A stretch of 64,000 nucleotides of DNA, taken from Desulfobacteraceae bacterium. Lineage in GTDB: Bacteria > Desulfobacterota > Desulfobacteria > Desulfobacterales > RPRI01. A model generated the notes under the pieces. The model was not told where the DNA came from. It saw nothing but the letters and a program-made list of their open reading frames with translations, and ran no database searches. Each line of letters opens with the position of its first letter. Position 1 is the stretch's first letter. Made by a program: the position numbers and the translations under genes. The stretch covers positions 1-64,000 of the forward strand of contig JAABQB010000007.1 of NCBI GenBank assembly GCA_011391695.1, read 5' to 3'. Positions 53,942-62,336 of this stretch are shown here, in pieces.

Positions 53942-54208
53942 TTAAAACTCCATTTCGTTTATAAAATAAGCAAGCCTGAAAAGAGGTTGCCGTAACTGCA
54001 ATGCCTTACAATATTCAACCTTGCATCCACCGCGCAAAATAGCTGTCCAACAGGAATATGCAAGGTGAACCGGCTTGTTTGGGTATGCATTATTAAGGTA
54101 AGCATATCAGACTTGCTTGTTGAAAGTTGCGGAAATCTAAAACGATTCGTAATAAAAGTCAAAACAATTTTTTTGACTTGTTATGCAGGATATTGTAACT
54201 AAACCTAA

Positions 54209-54482
54209 CGGCTTCGTAAAAGGTCAGGATCTCACACCAAGCCACAAAGATCACAAAGTTAACATATTTGGAGGTAATTGCAAAAGTGATAAAAAGGAAA
54301 AAGCTTGTCATTCCCACGGAAGTGGGAATCCAGTTTTTATCAATATGTTGCAAAAATTTCTGGATTCCCGTTTGCACGGGAATGACGACTTTTGCAATTA
54401 CCTCTTTGTGTTAAAAGTTTTTTTCTTAGTGCCCTTCGTGCCTTTGTGAGAAAAAGGCAAATTTTGACTTGTTACGAAGCCG
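54209..54482. repeat. Palindromic intergenic repeat, family A-like, copy 3 (outer shell)
   Basis: The outer ends CGGCTTCGTAAAAGGTCA and TGACTTGTTACGAAGCCG are inverted repeats of the family A type. Just inside, a second inverted layer (CTCACACCAAGCCACAAAG / GTGCCCTTCGTGCCTTTGTGAG) surrounds the family B copy. The structure is a repeat within a repeat. Confidence 0.7.
54273..54402. repeat. Palindromic intergenic repeat, family B, copy 2 (nested)
   Basis: Bounded by GGTAATTGCAAAAGT and ACTTTTGCAATTACC. The reverse complement aligns closely with copy 1 at 41880, including GTCATTCCCGTGCAAACGGG and the following ATCCAG. It contains two sub-hairpins of the CATTCCC..GGGAATG type. Confidence 0.8.
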
Positions 54483-54518
54483 TCAACTTTAACAATATGA
54501 AACAGATGAGGCTGTGAT

Positions 54519-55688
54519 ATGAAGAGTAACTTTGCCAGGCTTGACCGTTTACCCCCGTATGTTTTTGCAACCGTCAACAGGATTAAAATGGATGCGAGAC
54601 ATGCCGGAGAGGACATAATAGATCTTGGAATGGGAAATCCGGATCTCGGAACCCCGCAGCATATTGTTGAAAAGCTTACCGAGGCTGCCCAGAAGGCGCA
54701 CAACCACCGTTATTCCGCTTCAATGGGCATCACCAAGCTCAGAATGGCCATAGCGGGATGGTACAAGAGAAGGTTTGATGTCGATATCGACCCTGACAAT
54801 GAGGCGATTGTTACAATAGGAGTTAAGGAGGGATTATCGCATCTTATTCTTGTCACAATACGCCCCGGCGATGTTATATTCACCCCCACGCCGACTTATC
54901 CTATTCATCCTTACTCGGCGATCATTGCAGGAGGAGATGTCCGGGGAATTCCGGTCGGACCCGGTTGCGATTTTTTTGAGAACCTTATAACTGCCACAAG
55001 GCAAACATGGCCTAAGCCAAAGGTTCTCATCATAAGCTATCCCCATAACCCGACCACCGAAGTTGTGAATATCGAATTTTTCGAGAAGATAGTCGATTAC
55101 GCGAAGGAGCATAATATAATGGTCATTCATGATTTCGCGTATGCTGACCTTATATTTGACGGTTATAAAGCTCCGAGCTTTCTTCAGGTGAAAGGCGCGA
55201 AAGATGTTGGAGTAGAATTCTTCTCTCTTTCAAAAAGCTACAGTATGCCGGGCTGGCGTGTAGGTTTCTGTGTCGGAAATCCGGATATCGTTGCAGCTTT
55301 GCGCAGGATCAAAAGCTACCTTGATTATGGTGTATTTCAGCCGATACAGATAGCCTCCATTATTGCACTAAACGGGCCCCAGGATTGCGTTCAGGAAATA
55401 TGCGACACCTATAAGGAGCGAAGAGACGCCCTTATAAACGGTCTCGGCCGGGTTGGCTGGGACATTAAAAGCCCGAAAGGGACAATGTTCGTGTGGGGGA
55501 AAATTCCTGATAAACATCTCAAGATGGGGTCGGTCGAATTTTCAAAGTTTCTTATCAAGGAGGCGCAGGTGGCTGTTGCACCGGGTCTCGGTTTCGGCGA
55601 GTACGGGGATGAATACGTCCGCTTTGCTCTCATAGAAAATACAATGCGCATTAATCAGGCAGTGCGCGGAATCAAAAAGATTCTATAG
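54519..55688 (+). CDS. PLP-dependent class I/II aminotransferase (alanine or LL-diaminopimelate type)
   Basis: The 389-residue fold-type I aminotransferase has [17 protein letters not shown], the PLP-ring contacts [11 protein letters not shown] and [14 protein letters not shown], and the Schiff-base lysine in [15 protein letters not shown]. The sequence resembles alanine/LL-diaminopimelate aminotransferases; homoserine dehydrogenase is not nearby to refine this. The stop codon's last base is the first base of a family B repeat. It is monocistronic as far as visible. Confidence 0.9.
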   Translation: MKSNFARLDRLPPYVFATVNRIKMDARHAGEDIIDLGMGNPDLGTPQHIVEKLTEAAQKAHNHRYSASMGITKLRMAIAGWYKRRFDVDIDPDNEAIVTIGVKEGLSHLILVTIRPGDVIFTPTPTYPIHPYSAIIAGGDVRGIPVGPGCDFFENLITATRQTWPKPKVLIISYPHNPTTEVVNIEFFEKIVDYAKEHNIMVIHDFAYADLIFDGYKAPSFLQVKGAKDVGVEFFSLSKSYSMPGWRVGFCVGNPDIVAALRRIKSYLDYGVFQPIQIASIIALNGPQDCVQEICDTYKERRDALINGLGRVGWDIKSPKGTMFVWGKIPDKHLKMGSVEFSKFLIKEAQVAVAPGLGFGEYGDEYVRFALIENTMRINQAVRGIKKIL

Positions 55689-55840
55689 AGCCAATTGCGA
55701 AAGTATGTTTCCCCTCCCTTGATGGGAGGGGATTAAGGGGAGGGTGAGATAAAACTCATTGATAATTATTGTTTTTCCCCCTCACCCTAACCCTCTCCCG
55801 CAAGGGGAGAGGGGATTATTGAGACTTTTGCAATTGGCTC
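55688..55840. repeat. Palindromic intergenic repeat, family B termini, copy 3 with different core
   Basis: The ends GAGCCAATTGCGAAAGT and ACTTTTGCAATTGGCTC are nearly perfect inverted repeats and match copy 1. The core differs: CCCCTCCCTTGATGGGAGGGG and a matching CCCTCTCCCGCAAGGGGAGAGGG hairpin. So the same termini bracket unrelated inner repeats. It begins on the last base of the aminotransferase stop codon. Confidence 0.75.
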
Positions 55841-55980
55841 TTAATGTATTAAAAAATTCAATAATTATGAATGACATGTGAAATTACATGTATCTTTTAA
55901 TAACCGCAAGAAAAAAATAAGCTCGTGATGTAACTGAGTTTAAGGGGAAAAGCAGGATGTTAACAGGTGAAAAGAGGAAT

Positions 55981-56010
55981 TCCCCCGCCCTTTTAAAAAC
56001 GGGCAGGGGA
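55981..56010 (-). terminator. GC-rich hairpin after acpP
   Basis: TCCCCTGCCCG and GGGCGGGGGA (minus strand) pair around a T/A-rich loop 12 bases past the acpP stop. It probably ends the rpmF-acpP operon. The downstream tract is only moderately T-rich. Confidence 0.6.
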
Positions 56011-56021
56011 TGAAAACAACA

Positions 56022-56249
56022 TCAGTGAGAGTTTATGAAATCAATTGCATTTTTTACCGTAATAAGTTTTTCCGCATCCTCATCAGTGATTTCCATTTCG
56101 AATTCTTCTTCCATGGTCATGATAAGTTCAACCAAATCAAGGGAATCTGCTCCAAGGTCATTCACAAAAGAGGCCTCGGGCACAACTTCTGTAATATCGA
56201 CTCCCAGTTTCTCTGCAATAATTTTTTTTACCCTTTCTTCAACAGACAT
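56022..56249 (-). CDS. acpP: Acyl carrier protein
   Basis: The 75-residue acidic protein has the phosphopantetheine attachment site in [19 protein letters not shown], and length and charge typical of AcpP. It carries growing acyl chains in fatty-acid synthesis. It is the last gene of a minus-strand run rpmF, acyl-CoA dehydrogenase, fabG, acpP. A family A repeat separates it from fabG. GGAGA is seen before the ATG. Confidence 0.96.
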   Translation of the reverse strand: MSVEERVKKIIAEKLGVDITEVVPEASFVNDLGADSLDLVELIMTMEEEFEMEITDEDAEKLITVKNAIDFINSH

Positions 56250-56304
56250 AAATTCAATTCTCCTTTCAATTCACATAAAACCAGATATATAAATCCGAAA
56301 TCCA

Positions 56305-56372
56305 GACGGCAAAGTAAAAAGCTCATTATGATAGGTGTGCGAAACACCGCAGAATGACTTTTTGCGAAGCCG
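56305..56372. repeat. Palindromic intergenic repeat, family A, copy 2 (short form)
   Basis: The first 26 bases equal the reverse complement of 7888-7913. The last 22 bases (AGAATGACTTTTTGCGAAGCCG) match the reverse complement of the left end of copy 1 with a few changes. The middle of copy 1 is missing. It ends on the base next to the fabG stop codon. Confidence 0.75.
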
Positions 56373-57137
56373 TCATATATACATTCCACCGCTTACATGA
56401 ATAACCTGGCCGGTAATATAGCAGGCTCCTTCGGAAGCGAGGAAAAGAACCGCTGCCGCCACATCTTCCGGTTTACCGGCCCGCCCCAGCGGCACTTGTC
56501 CCAGCATGGCTTCTCTGGTCTTGTCCGAAAGAACGGCCGTCATATCCGTCTCAATAAAACCTGGGGCAACCGCATTGACGGTGATATTCCGTGGGGCAAG
56601 TTCTTTTGCCGCAGTTTTTGTGAGCCCGATGATTCCGGCCTTGGATGCCGCGTAGTTTGCCTGCCCGGCATTTCCGGTGACGCCGACAACGGACGCGATG
56701 TTGATGATACGGCCGTATCGTTGTTTCATCATGGTCTTGGCGGCAATTTTTGTGCAATAAAATGTTCCCTTTAAATTGACGGAGATGACGTCATCCCAGT
56801 CCTTTTCATTCATGCGAACCAAAAGCCCGTCTTTGGTAATGCCGGCATTGTTTACGAGAACATCTATTCGATCGGTTTCCCCTGTTATTTTTTCAAAAAA
56901 TGCTGTGACCTCCTCTTTCGAGGCTACATTGACGCTGATTCCAGCTGCCGATCCACCGGCGGCGGCAACGAGTTTTTCGGTTTCGTCTGCCGCTGCTTTT
57001 TCGACTGCCTCATTGCCGGGGGAGAAATAATTAAAATATATCCGGGCGTCCGGCCCGGCCAGCGCCAGACAAATGGCTCGTCCGATTCCTCTTGAACCGC
57101 CGGTTATCACTACTGTGCGTTTTATATTATCCGCCAT
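56373..57137 (-). CDS. fabG: 3-Oxoacyl-[acyl-carrier-protein] reductase
   Basis: The 254-residue short-chain dehydrogenase has the NADPH motif TGGSRGIGRAICLAL, the NNAGIT motif, catalytic Ser in IINIASVVG, and YAASKAG with the Tyr/Lys pair. FabG reduces 3-oxoacyl-ACP. It is next to acpP. The stop codon abuts a family A repeat, so the C-terminal boundary may have been defined by that insertion. The start overlaps the end of the acyl-CoA dehydrogenase gene. Confidence 0.94.
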   Translation of the reverse strand: MADNIKRTVVITGGSRGIGRAICLALAGPDARIYFNYFSPGNEAVEKAAADETEKLVAAAGGSAAGISVNVASKEEVTAFFEKITGETDRIDVLVNNAGITKDGLLVRMNEKDWDDVISVNLKGTFYCTKIAAKTMMKQRYGRIINIASVVGVTGNAGQANYAASKAGIIGLTKTAAKELAPRNITVNAVAPGFIETDMTAVLSDKTREAMLGQVPLGRAGKPEDVAAAVLFLASEGACYITGQVIHVSGGMYI

Positions 57138-58804
57138 TACGGCCTCTCAAATAAAATGTCTGCAACTCTATCCATATCGACTAAAATATTTGTGTAACTC
57201 ATAATAAGCGTCTCATATGAAATGTTTTGCATGAAGTCATTTATCTTTTTCTTTTCAAAAATCCCCGAGCCAAACAAGATCCTGTTGACGTTATTTATTA
57301 CAAGCTGTGCCGTTTCATTTGCAAAAATTCTTGACATGATCCTTATTTTTTCGGATTCATTTCCGCCGTTTTTCATGAGCACGGAGCATTTTCTGGCAAG
57401 GCTTGCGCCGACCTCGACATGGGTCATCATATCGGCAAGGAGAAACATTACATACTGCTGCCTGGTGAGCTTGTTTTCATGAACAAGCGCTATGGTGTCA
57501 TTAAGCGCTTTTGCAGCAAGACCATAATACATGCATCCTGCATCTTTCACAGAAGAATCCAGTTTTTCCATCTCTCTGCTGATGGAAAGGTAAAATTCGC
57601 CCTTCGTTTTCCGGGTTTTTTTCCAGCGGAAAGTGCTTATGATATTCTGCTGAATTTCACTTGTTCCCTCATATATGGTTGTTATTCTTACATCCCGCCT
57701 GATCTTCTCGACCTCATATTCGGCAATGTATCCGTATCCGCCAAGGCCCTGGATCGCATGATCGGCTGCCTGATTTGCGGCTTCACTCGCAAAGAGCTTT
57801 GCTATTGATCCTTCCACCTGGAGATCTTCTTCTCCATAATCAAGCCTTTCTGCAATCTCGTCGATATATGCCGCGGCAGCTTCAAGTCTTACCGCATCCG
57901 AAACAATAAGTTTATGCGTATAACCCTGTTTTTCGGAAAGAGGAGATCCGAATTGAATCCTTTGTCCGGCATACGGGATAAGAATGTTAAGGGATGCTTC
58001 TCCGGCTCCGAGCGCCATTGCGGCAACCATAACCCTTGTATATCCGAAAACCTTGTTAGACTGTTTTAATCCCTGCCCCGGGATTCCGCCGATCAGGTTT
58101 TCAACAGGCACAAATACATCCGTAAATGAAAGAGGTGAGGTATTGGATGCGCGTATGCCGTGTTTTTCCTCGCCTTTGCCCCGTATAAAACCTTTTGCCT
58201 CTTTCTCGACAACAAAAAAAGCGGGGCCCTCCGGGGTATCGGCTAAAAGTGTAATAAAATCGGCATATCCTCCGGTAGAGATGAACTGCTTCGCGCCGTT
58301 AATTATATATCCCGTAATTTTTCCTTCATTATTTACTACGGGGTCGGCTTTTGTTTTTATTGCCGCAACATTGCTTCCTGCATCAGGCTCTGTAACGGCG
58401 TATGCAACAAGAGAGGATCCGTCTGCGATTGCGCCGAGCCATTTCTTTTTTTGCTCTTCAGTACCCCCTACAATCAGAGGATCTGCGCCAAGCTGAATGG
58501 CAAAAAAGGCCGTGGTTATACCGAGACAAATCTTTGACATTTCGCGTGTCAAAACACAGATATCACGGGCGCCCCCTCCTATCCCGCCATAAACTTCAGG
58601 AATTCCAAGAAGCTGGAGTCCTATTTCGGGACTGAGCATATGCCTGATGGTCTCTTCAGGGAAAATTTCTTTTTTATCGTATTCGAGAATTTTCTCCCTG
58701 GTAAGAAGCCTCTTTCTGAGCCTGTCAACAGTCTCCAGAACCATCTCTCTTGACTCGGCATCAAGCCCCTTCAGTCTGTTTTTTTCTGCTTCCGGAAAGG
58801 CCAT
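57137..58804 (-). CDS. Acyl-CoA dehydrogenase
   Basis: The 555-residue protein is a long-form acyl-CoA dehydrogenase. The FAD/substrate region AVTEPDAGSNVAAIKTKA, GASNTSPLSFTDVFVP and the C-terminal QGLGGYGYIAEYEVEK are present, with YEGTSEIQQNII holding a glutamate at the usual catalytic region. About 150 C-terminal residues go beyond the standard 380-residue core. It would pass electrons to EtfAB. Its place between rpmF and fabG, where plsX/fabH usually sit, is unusual and suggests a role linked to fatty-acid metabolism or a replacement of biosynthetic genes. Confidence 0.92.
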   Translation of the reverse strand: MAFPEAEKNRLKGLDAESREMVLETVDRLRKRLLTREKILEYDKKEIFPEETIRHMLSPEIGLQLLGIPEVYGGIGGGARDICVLTREMSKICLGITTAFFAIQLGADPLIVGGTEEQKKKWLGAIADGSSLVAYAVTEPDAGSNVAAIKTKADPVVNNEGKITGYIINGAKQFISTGGYADFITLLADTPEGPAFFVVEKEAKGFIRGKGEEKHGIRASNTSPLSFTDVFVPVENLIGGIPGQGLKQSNKVFGYTRVMVAAMALGAGEASLNILIPYAGQRIQFGSPLSEKQGYTHKLIVSDAVRLEAAAAYIDEIAERLDYGEEDLQVEGSIAKLFASEAANQAADHAIQGLGGYGYIAEYEVEKIRRDVRITTIYEGTSEIQQNIISTFRWKKTRKTKGEFYLSISREMEKLDSSVKDAGCMYYGLAAKALNDTIALVHENKLTRQQYVMFLLADMMTHVEVGASLARKCSVLMKNGGNESEKIRIMSRIFANETAQLVINNVNRILFGSGIFEKKKINDFMQNISYETLIMSYTNILVDMDRVADILFERP

Positions 58805-58810
58805 AAGACC

Positions 58811-58993
58811 TTATTCCTCTTTGCTTACAACAACAGCCCGACCTTTATAGTATCCGCAACTTGGGCAGGCATTATGGGGAAGCTTTGCCTCTCCACACTG
58901 TGAACATGTCGACAAATTGAGAGGTTCAACCTTTTGATGAGTCCGCCTTTTATCTCTTTTTGACTTAGATGTTTTATGTTTAGGTACAGCCAT
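58811..58993 (-). CDS. rpmF: 50S ribosomal protein L32
   Basis: The 60-residue L32 starts [20 protein letters not shown] and has the zinc-type cysteines [21 protein letters not shown] use the ATG at 58993 rather than the track's two-codon extension. It is the first gene of a minus-strand operon with the acyl-CoA dehydrogenase, fabG and acpP. The usual upstream yceD-like gene is absent. Confidence 0.96.
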   Translation of the reverse strand: MAVPKHKTSKSKRDKRRTHQKVEPLNLSTCSQCGEAKLPHNACPSCGYYKGRAVVVSKEE

Positions 58994-59387
58994 TAGCAAT
59001 CTCCTAACCTATTGATATAAATTAAATAACTATTAAATCGCTTTTATAGCAAATTTTTTGCGTTCTAGTAATTTAAATAAGCCGGAATGTCAAGAAATTT
59101 TGAACGTTGTTTTGTGTTTTGTAATCTTGTACTATTGTTTATTATATGATATTCGGCCACATTGAATAAGGGTTTGATAATTACATCGATTTTATATGCC
59201 TGATAATATAGAATTATAATTAATTCACGATTTGTTTTTGAATTAACATTTCTATTCTGAAGACAAGTACCGACATAATTTGTATTATTCTATTATCCGT
59301 GCCGGCAATGATGCAATACTTATGTTTTTTGCTCATTGCTAATACTTATTTTGTAGTAAAAATGATTAAAAACAATAAAGGTGAATT
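58994..59387. other. AT-rich intergenic region between divergent rpmF and gltX
   Basis: About 390 bases, very AT-rich, with no ORF or repeat. It must contain promoters for both directions. Many TATAAT-like hexamers occur by composition, so I do not single one out. Confidence 0.5.
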
Positions 59388-60794
59388 ATGGACACGATTA
59401 TAACCCGCTTTCCGCCAAGCCCTACAGGCTTTCTCCATGTCGGCGGCGCCAGAACCGCTCTCTTCAACTGGCTTTATGCCCGCCATATGAATGGGCGTTT
59501 CATATTAAGAATTGAAGATACCGATACCGAACGATCAACACAGGCATCGGTTGACGCCATATTTGAAGCCCTGGAATGGCTTGGCATTGACTGGGATGAA
59601 GGTCCCTATTTTCAATCAAAACGATTTGATATTTATATTGAATACATTCAAAAGCTTATAGATTCAGGGAATGCCTATTACTGCACGTGTTCACCCGAAA
59701 AACTCGAAGAGATGAGGAAGGTTGCCATGGCAACCGGCAAAAAACCCAAATATGACGGGACATGCAGGGAAAAAGGGCTGAAAAATCCGGATAATGCCGT
59801 AGTCCGCATTAAAGCCCCCCTCATAGGCACAACAGTTGTGCATGACGTTATAAAAGGCGATATAGTCTTTCAGAATACGGAGCTTGATGATTTTGTCTTA
59901 AGAAGAAGCGACGGAACCCCCACTTATAATCTGGCCGTTGTTATTGATGATATTACAATGAGCATCAATACCATTATAAGAGGCGACGATCACGTCAACA
60001 ACACGCCTAAGCAGATAATGATATACAACGCTCTCGGCGCTTCCCTGCCTTCCTTCGGACACGTTCCTATGGTGCTCGGTGGGGACCGCACCCGTTTGAG
60101 TAAACGGCACGGGGCAATGTCCGTAACCGAATACAGGGACATGGGATATCTACCTGATGCCTTTATCAATTATATAGTACGGCTCGGGTGGTCTTACGGC
60201 GACCAGGAGTTTTTTACGCGGGAAGAGCTTATTGAGAAATTCTCGCTTGAAAACATCGGGAGATCGGCAGGAATTTTCGACATCGATAAACTTCTGGCCT
60301 TGAATGCCGACCACATAAAAATGACCCAGCCGGCAAAAATGATAAAGCATCTCGCCCCGTTTTTAAACAAGCTCGGTTTTGAAACTCAAGAAGGGCCTTT
60401 TATTGAAGGAGTTATAAAAACATTAAACGCCCGCAGCAAGACTTTAAAGGAGATGGCCGAAAGCGCCGCATTCTACTTCCAGGATACTGTTTCATACGAC
60501 AAGGACGCGACAGCCAAATTTTTTACCTCAGATTCTCTCAAACTTATGAAAATGCTTATCGAATCCCTTGAATCCGCTCAATTATTTGATGAAAAAAGTC
60601 TCGAAAACGTCTTTATGAAAATAATGGAAGCCACAGGGCTCAAGCTCGGAAAAATAGCACAGCCGGTTCGTCTGGCATTAACCGGAAAAACAGCAAGCCC
60701 AGGAATTTTTGAAATAATAAATGTGCTCGGAAAAGAAAAATCGCTTGACAGGTTGAAGCAGGCCGTTTCCTTCATTGAGGAGAAGATGAGCTGA
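59388..60794 (+). CDS. gltX: Glutamyl-tRNA synthetase
   Basis: The 468-residue class I synthetase has the HIGH-type motif FLHVGGARTALFNWLYARH and the KMSKS-type motif RLSKRHGAMSV, with EDTDTERST and the anticodon-binding domain. It charges tRNA-Glu and, in organisms that lack GlnRS, tRNA-Gln as well. The next gene is tRNA-Gln, which is suggestive but not proof of a non-discriminating enzyme. AAAGGTGAA precedes the ATG. Confidence 0.96.
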   Translation: MDTIITRFPPSPTGFLHVGGARTALFNWLYARHMNGRFILRIEDTDTERSTQASVDAIFEALEWLGIDWDEGPYFQSKRFDIYIEYIQKLIDSGNAYYCTCSPEKLEEMRKVAMATGKKPKYDGTCREKGLKNPDNAVVRIKAPLIGTTVVHDVIKGDIVFQNTELDDFVLRRSDGTPTYNLAVVIDDITMSINTIIRGDDHVNNTPKQIMIYNALGASLPSFGHVPMVLGGDRTRLSKRHGAMSVTEYRDMGYLPDAFINYIVRLGWSYGDQEFFTREELIEKFSLENIGRSAGIFDIDKLLALNADHIKMTQPAKMIKHLAPFLNKLGFETQEGPFIEGVIKTLNARSKTLKEMAESAAFYFQDTVSYDKDATAKFFTSDSLKLMKMLIESLESAQLFDEKSLENVFMKIMEATGLKLGKIAQPVRLALTGKTASPGIFEIINVLGKEKSLDRLKQAVSFIEEKMS

Positions 60795-60822
60795 TTTTGC
60801 CCTTATTACAGCCAGAATTATC

Positions 60823-60851
60823 TTGACTATAATTTTCCCATTCAATAGAAT
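60823..60851 (+). promoter_or_regulatory. Promoter of tRNA-Gln
   Basis: TTGACT (60823-60828) and TAGAAT (60846-60851) are spaced by 17 bases, and the mature tRNA begins 14 bases later. This is a good match for a sigma-70 tRNA promoter. Confidence 0.65.
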
Positions 60852-60864
60852 TGAACAACTTTGC

Positions 60865-60938
60865 TGGGGGATCGTCTAGTGGTAGGACGACGGGTTCTGG
60901 CCCCGTTAACCGAGGTTCGAATCCTCGTCCCTCAGCCA
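60865..60938 (+). tRNA. tRNA-Gln (CTG anticodon)
   Basis: A 74-base cloverleaf with encoded CCA. The acceptor TGGGGGA pairs with TCCCTCA. The anticodon stem ACGGG/CCCGT encloses loop TTCTGGC (anticodon CTG), and the T arm is GAGG-TTCGAAT-CCTC. The D arm has GTAGGA. Coordinates are set by the acceptor pairing. Confidence 0.93.
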
Positions 60939-61002
60939 TTTCAGATTTGCAACAAAACCATCCGTCCGGCGAATTTCAGATGCCCGGATATTCTTTCCCT
61001 GA

Positions 61003-61036
61003 AATCTATTTGCTTAAACAATCTATTTGCTTAAAC
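61003..61036 (+). repeat. Tandem 17-base direct repeat
   Basis: AATCTATTTGCTTAAAC occurs twice back to back in the spacer after the tRNA. The following bases to 61160 have an open frame (GIREAAGEVEGTIKRVY) with no start codon. No function is evident; it could be a slippage product. Confidence 0.6.
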
Positions 61037-61176
61037 GAGGAGTTGCTCAAGCTTTACCGAATCAGGTATTCGTGAAGCCGCAGGAGAGGTGGAGGGCACA
61101 ATCAAGAGAGTGTATCAGGAGGCAAAACGCAGCCGAAAGATTCCCGAAAGTAAGTTTAAATAATGAAAACGCTATG

Positions 61177-61566
61177 TTATTTGCAAAATGTGCTGACAGC
61201 TTCGATGAATTTGTTTAACTCGACTTTATCAAGGACTCCCAACCACTTGAATTTTATTCCACGGCGCCGGAATTCATCCAATGGTTGCTCGCTTCCGGGT
61301 GCCGGTGTGTCTGAAACCGTATCAAATTCCAATTTTTCCAGGGTTGTATCTTCTGTGAGCATTTTAATGACGCCCGACTCCTCAAGCTCTTCGGGACGTC
61401 CATTGTAGATGAAGGCAGCGCCCCCCAGACTGATGTCAACAATCTGAACCTTCCGCTCCCCGTCGGTTCCGGGAGACACGAGGACAAAGGTGCCGCTCTT
61501 TACATTGTAACGCTTGTGCTTCCGGCGTTTGAATAACATCCTGCAGAAGTTAAAAATATCAACCAT
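61177..61566 (-). CDS. PilZ domain protein, paralogue 1
   Basis: The 129-residue protein has the c-di-GMP-binding motif pair RRKHKRYNV (RxxxR) and VDISLGGAAF (DxSxxG type), typical of a stand-alone PilZ domain. It would bind cyclic di-GMP and act on motility or pili. It is about 75% identical by eye to the next gene, with the same N-terminal FCRMLFK and C-terminal KWLGVLDK blocks, so the two are a tandem duplication. A PilT-like ATPase lies nearby on the other strand. Confidence 0.88.
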   Translation of the reverse strand: MVDIFNFCRMLFKRRKHKRYNVKSGTFVLVSPGTDGERKVQIVDISLGGAAFIYNGRPEELEESGVIKMLTEDTTLEKLEFDTVSDTPAPGSEQPLDEFRRRGIKFKWLGVLDKVELNKFIEAVSTFCK

Positions 61567-61758
61567 ATTCCTGTTTCCATTTCAGGGTAACAAAAAATCA
61601 GATCAGTCTGCTGCCGATGAAGCTGCGATTTCAGCCATAATTGGGGTGAATTGATTATTCTTGGAATTAGATATAACGGCGGGCTCTTATATGTCAAGTA
61701 AAATTGGTTGCCGGAAAAAGTTCCTGTCAGCCCTTAAATCGTTAAAATAACTATCGGT

Positions 61759-62148
61759 TTATTTAGGAAATGTGCCGATATCGTCAATGGCTTTAGTCAA
61801 CTCCGATTTATCGAGGACCCCAAGCCACTTGAATTTCACACCACGTCGCCGGAATTCTTCAGATGGTTGCGCGCTTTCGGGCACCGAAACGTCGGAAACC
61901 GTTTCAAATTCCAACTTTTCCAGTTTCGCCTTTTCTGTGAGCATTTTAATAATGCCACATTCCTCAAGCTCCTCGGGACGCCCATTATAGATGAAGGCAG
62001 CGCCTCCCATGCTGATGTCAACAATCTGAACCTTCCTCTCCCCGTCGGTGCCGGGCGACACAATTACGAAGGTGCCGCTCTTGACACTATAACGCTTGTG
62101 CTCACGATGTTTGAATAACATCCTGCAGTAGTTCAAAATGTCGGCCAT
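61759..62148 (-). CDS. PilZ domain protein, paralogue 2
   Basis: The 129-residue duplicate of the gene at 61177 has HREHKRYSV and VDISMGGAAF, the same length, and the same start context (CGGCGCC-poor, ATG after GAGAGG). The differences are concentrated in the middle (TEKAKLEKLEFETVSD) and the C-terminal tail, which suggests divergence after duplication. It is separated from paralogue 1 by about 190 bases of spacer. It is divergent from the ECF sigma factor gene. Confidence 0.88.
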   Translation of the reverse strand: MADILNYCRMLFKHREHKRYSVKSGTFVIVSPGTDGERKVQIVDISMGGAAFIYNGRPEELEECGIIKMLTEKAKLEKLEFETVSDVSVPESAQPSEEFRRRGVKFKWLGVLDKSELTKAIDDIGTFPK

Positions 62149-62336
62149 ATACCGCCTCTCCTTTCAGGATGAAAAAATCAGATCAGTTTCCAAAGCCAGA
62201 GAATCTGATAGTCATATATAACGATTTAAAATTGTTTTGCAATAGAAAAAATATTCAGGCCCAGTTTATTTTTTTTGCTTTGACTTGCGGAGCAATCAGG
62301 TGTTATCTGCATAAAAGCTTGCAACCATTCACAGGT

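Larger units (their letters stand above)
53942..54518. other. Gene-free repeat-rich intergenic region
   Basis: 577 bases without a supported gene. The left half carries an inverted pair TTCAACCTTGCAT / ATGCAAGGTGAA (about 54013-54070). The right half is occupied by the nested family A and B repeats listed separately. The ORFs reported here by the track are repeat-derived. Confidence 0.7.

Noticed and set aside
54273-54402. Possible CRISPR-like array from repeated CATTCCC/GGGAATG blocks
   Set aside because: The blocks are inverted, unequal and only two per element, with no regular spacers and no cas genes.
54183-54449. 88-codon ORF and its antisense partner in the purM-aminotransferase spacer
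   Set aside because: Consists of palindromic repeat sequence; translation is low complexity and not protein-like.
61040-61161. Open frame GIREAAGEVEGTIKRVY after tRNA-Gln as an integrase remnant
   Set aside because: No start codon, no integrase motifs, and no repeat of the tRNA 3' end that would indicate an attachment site.
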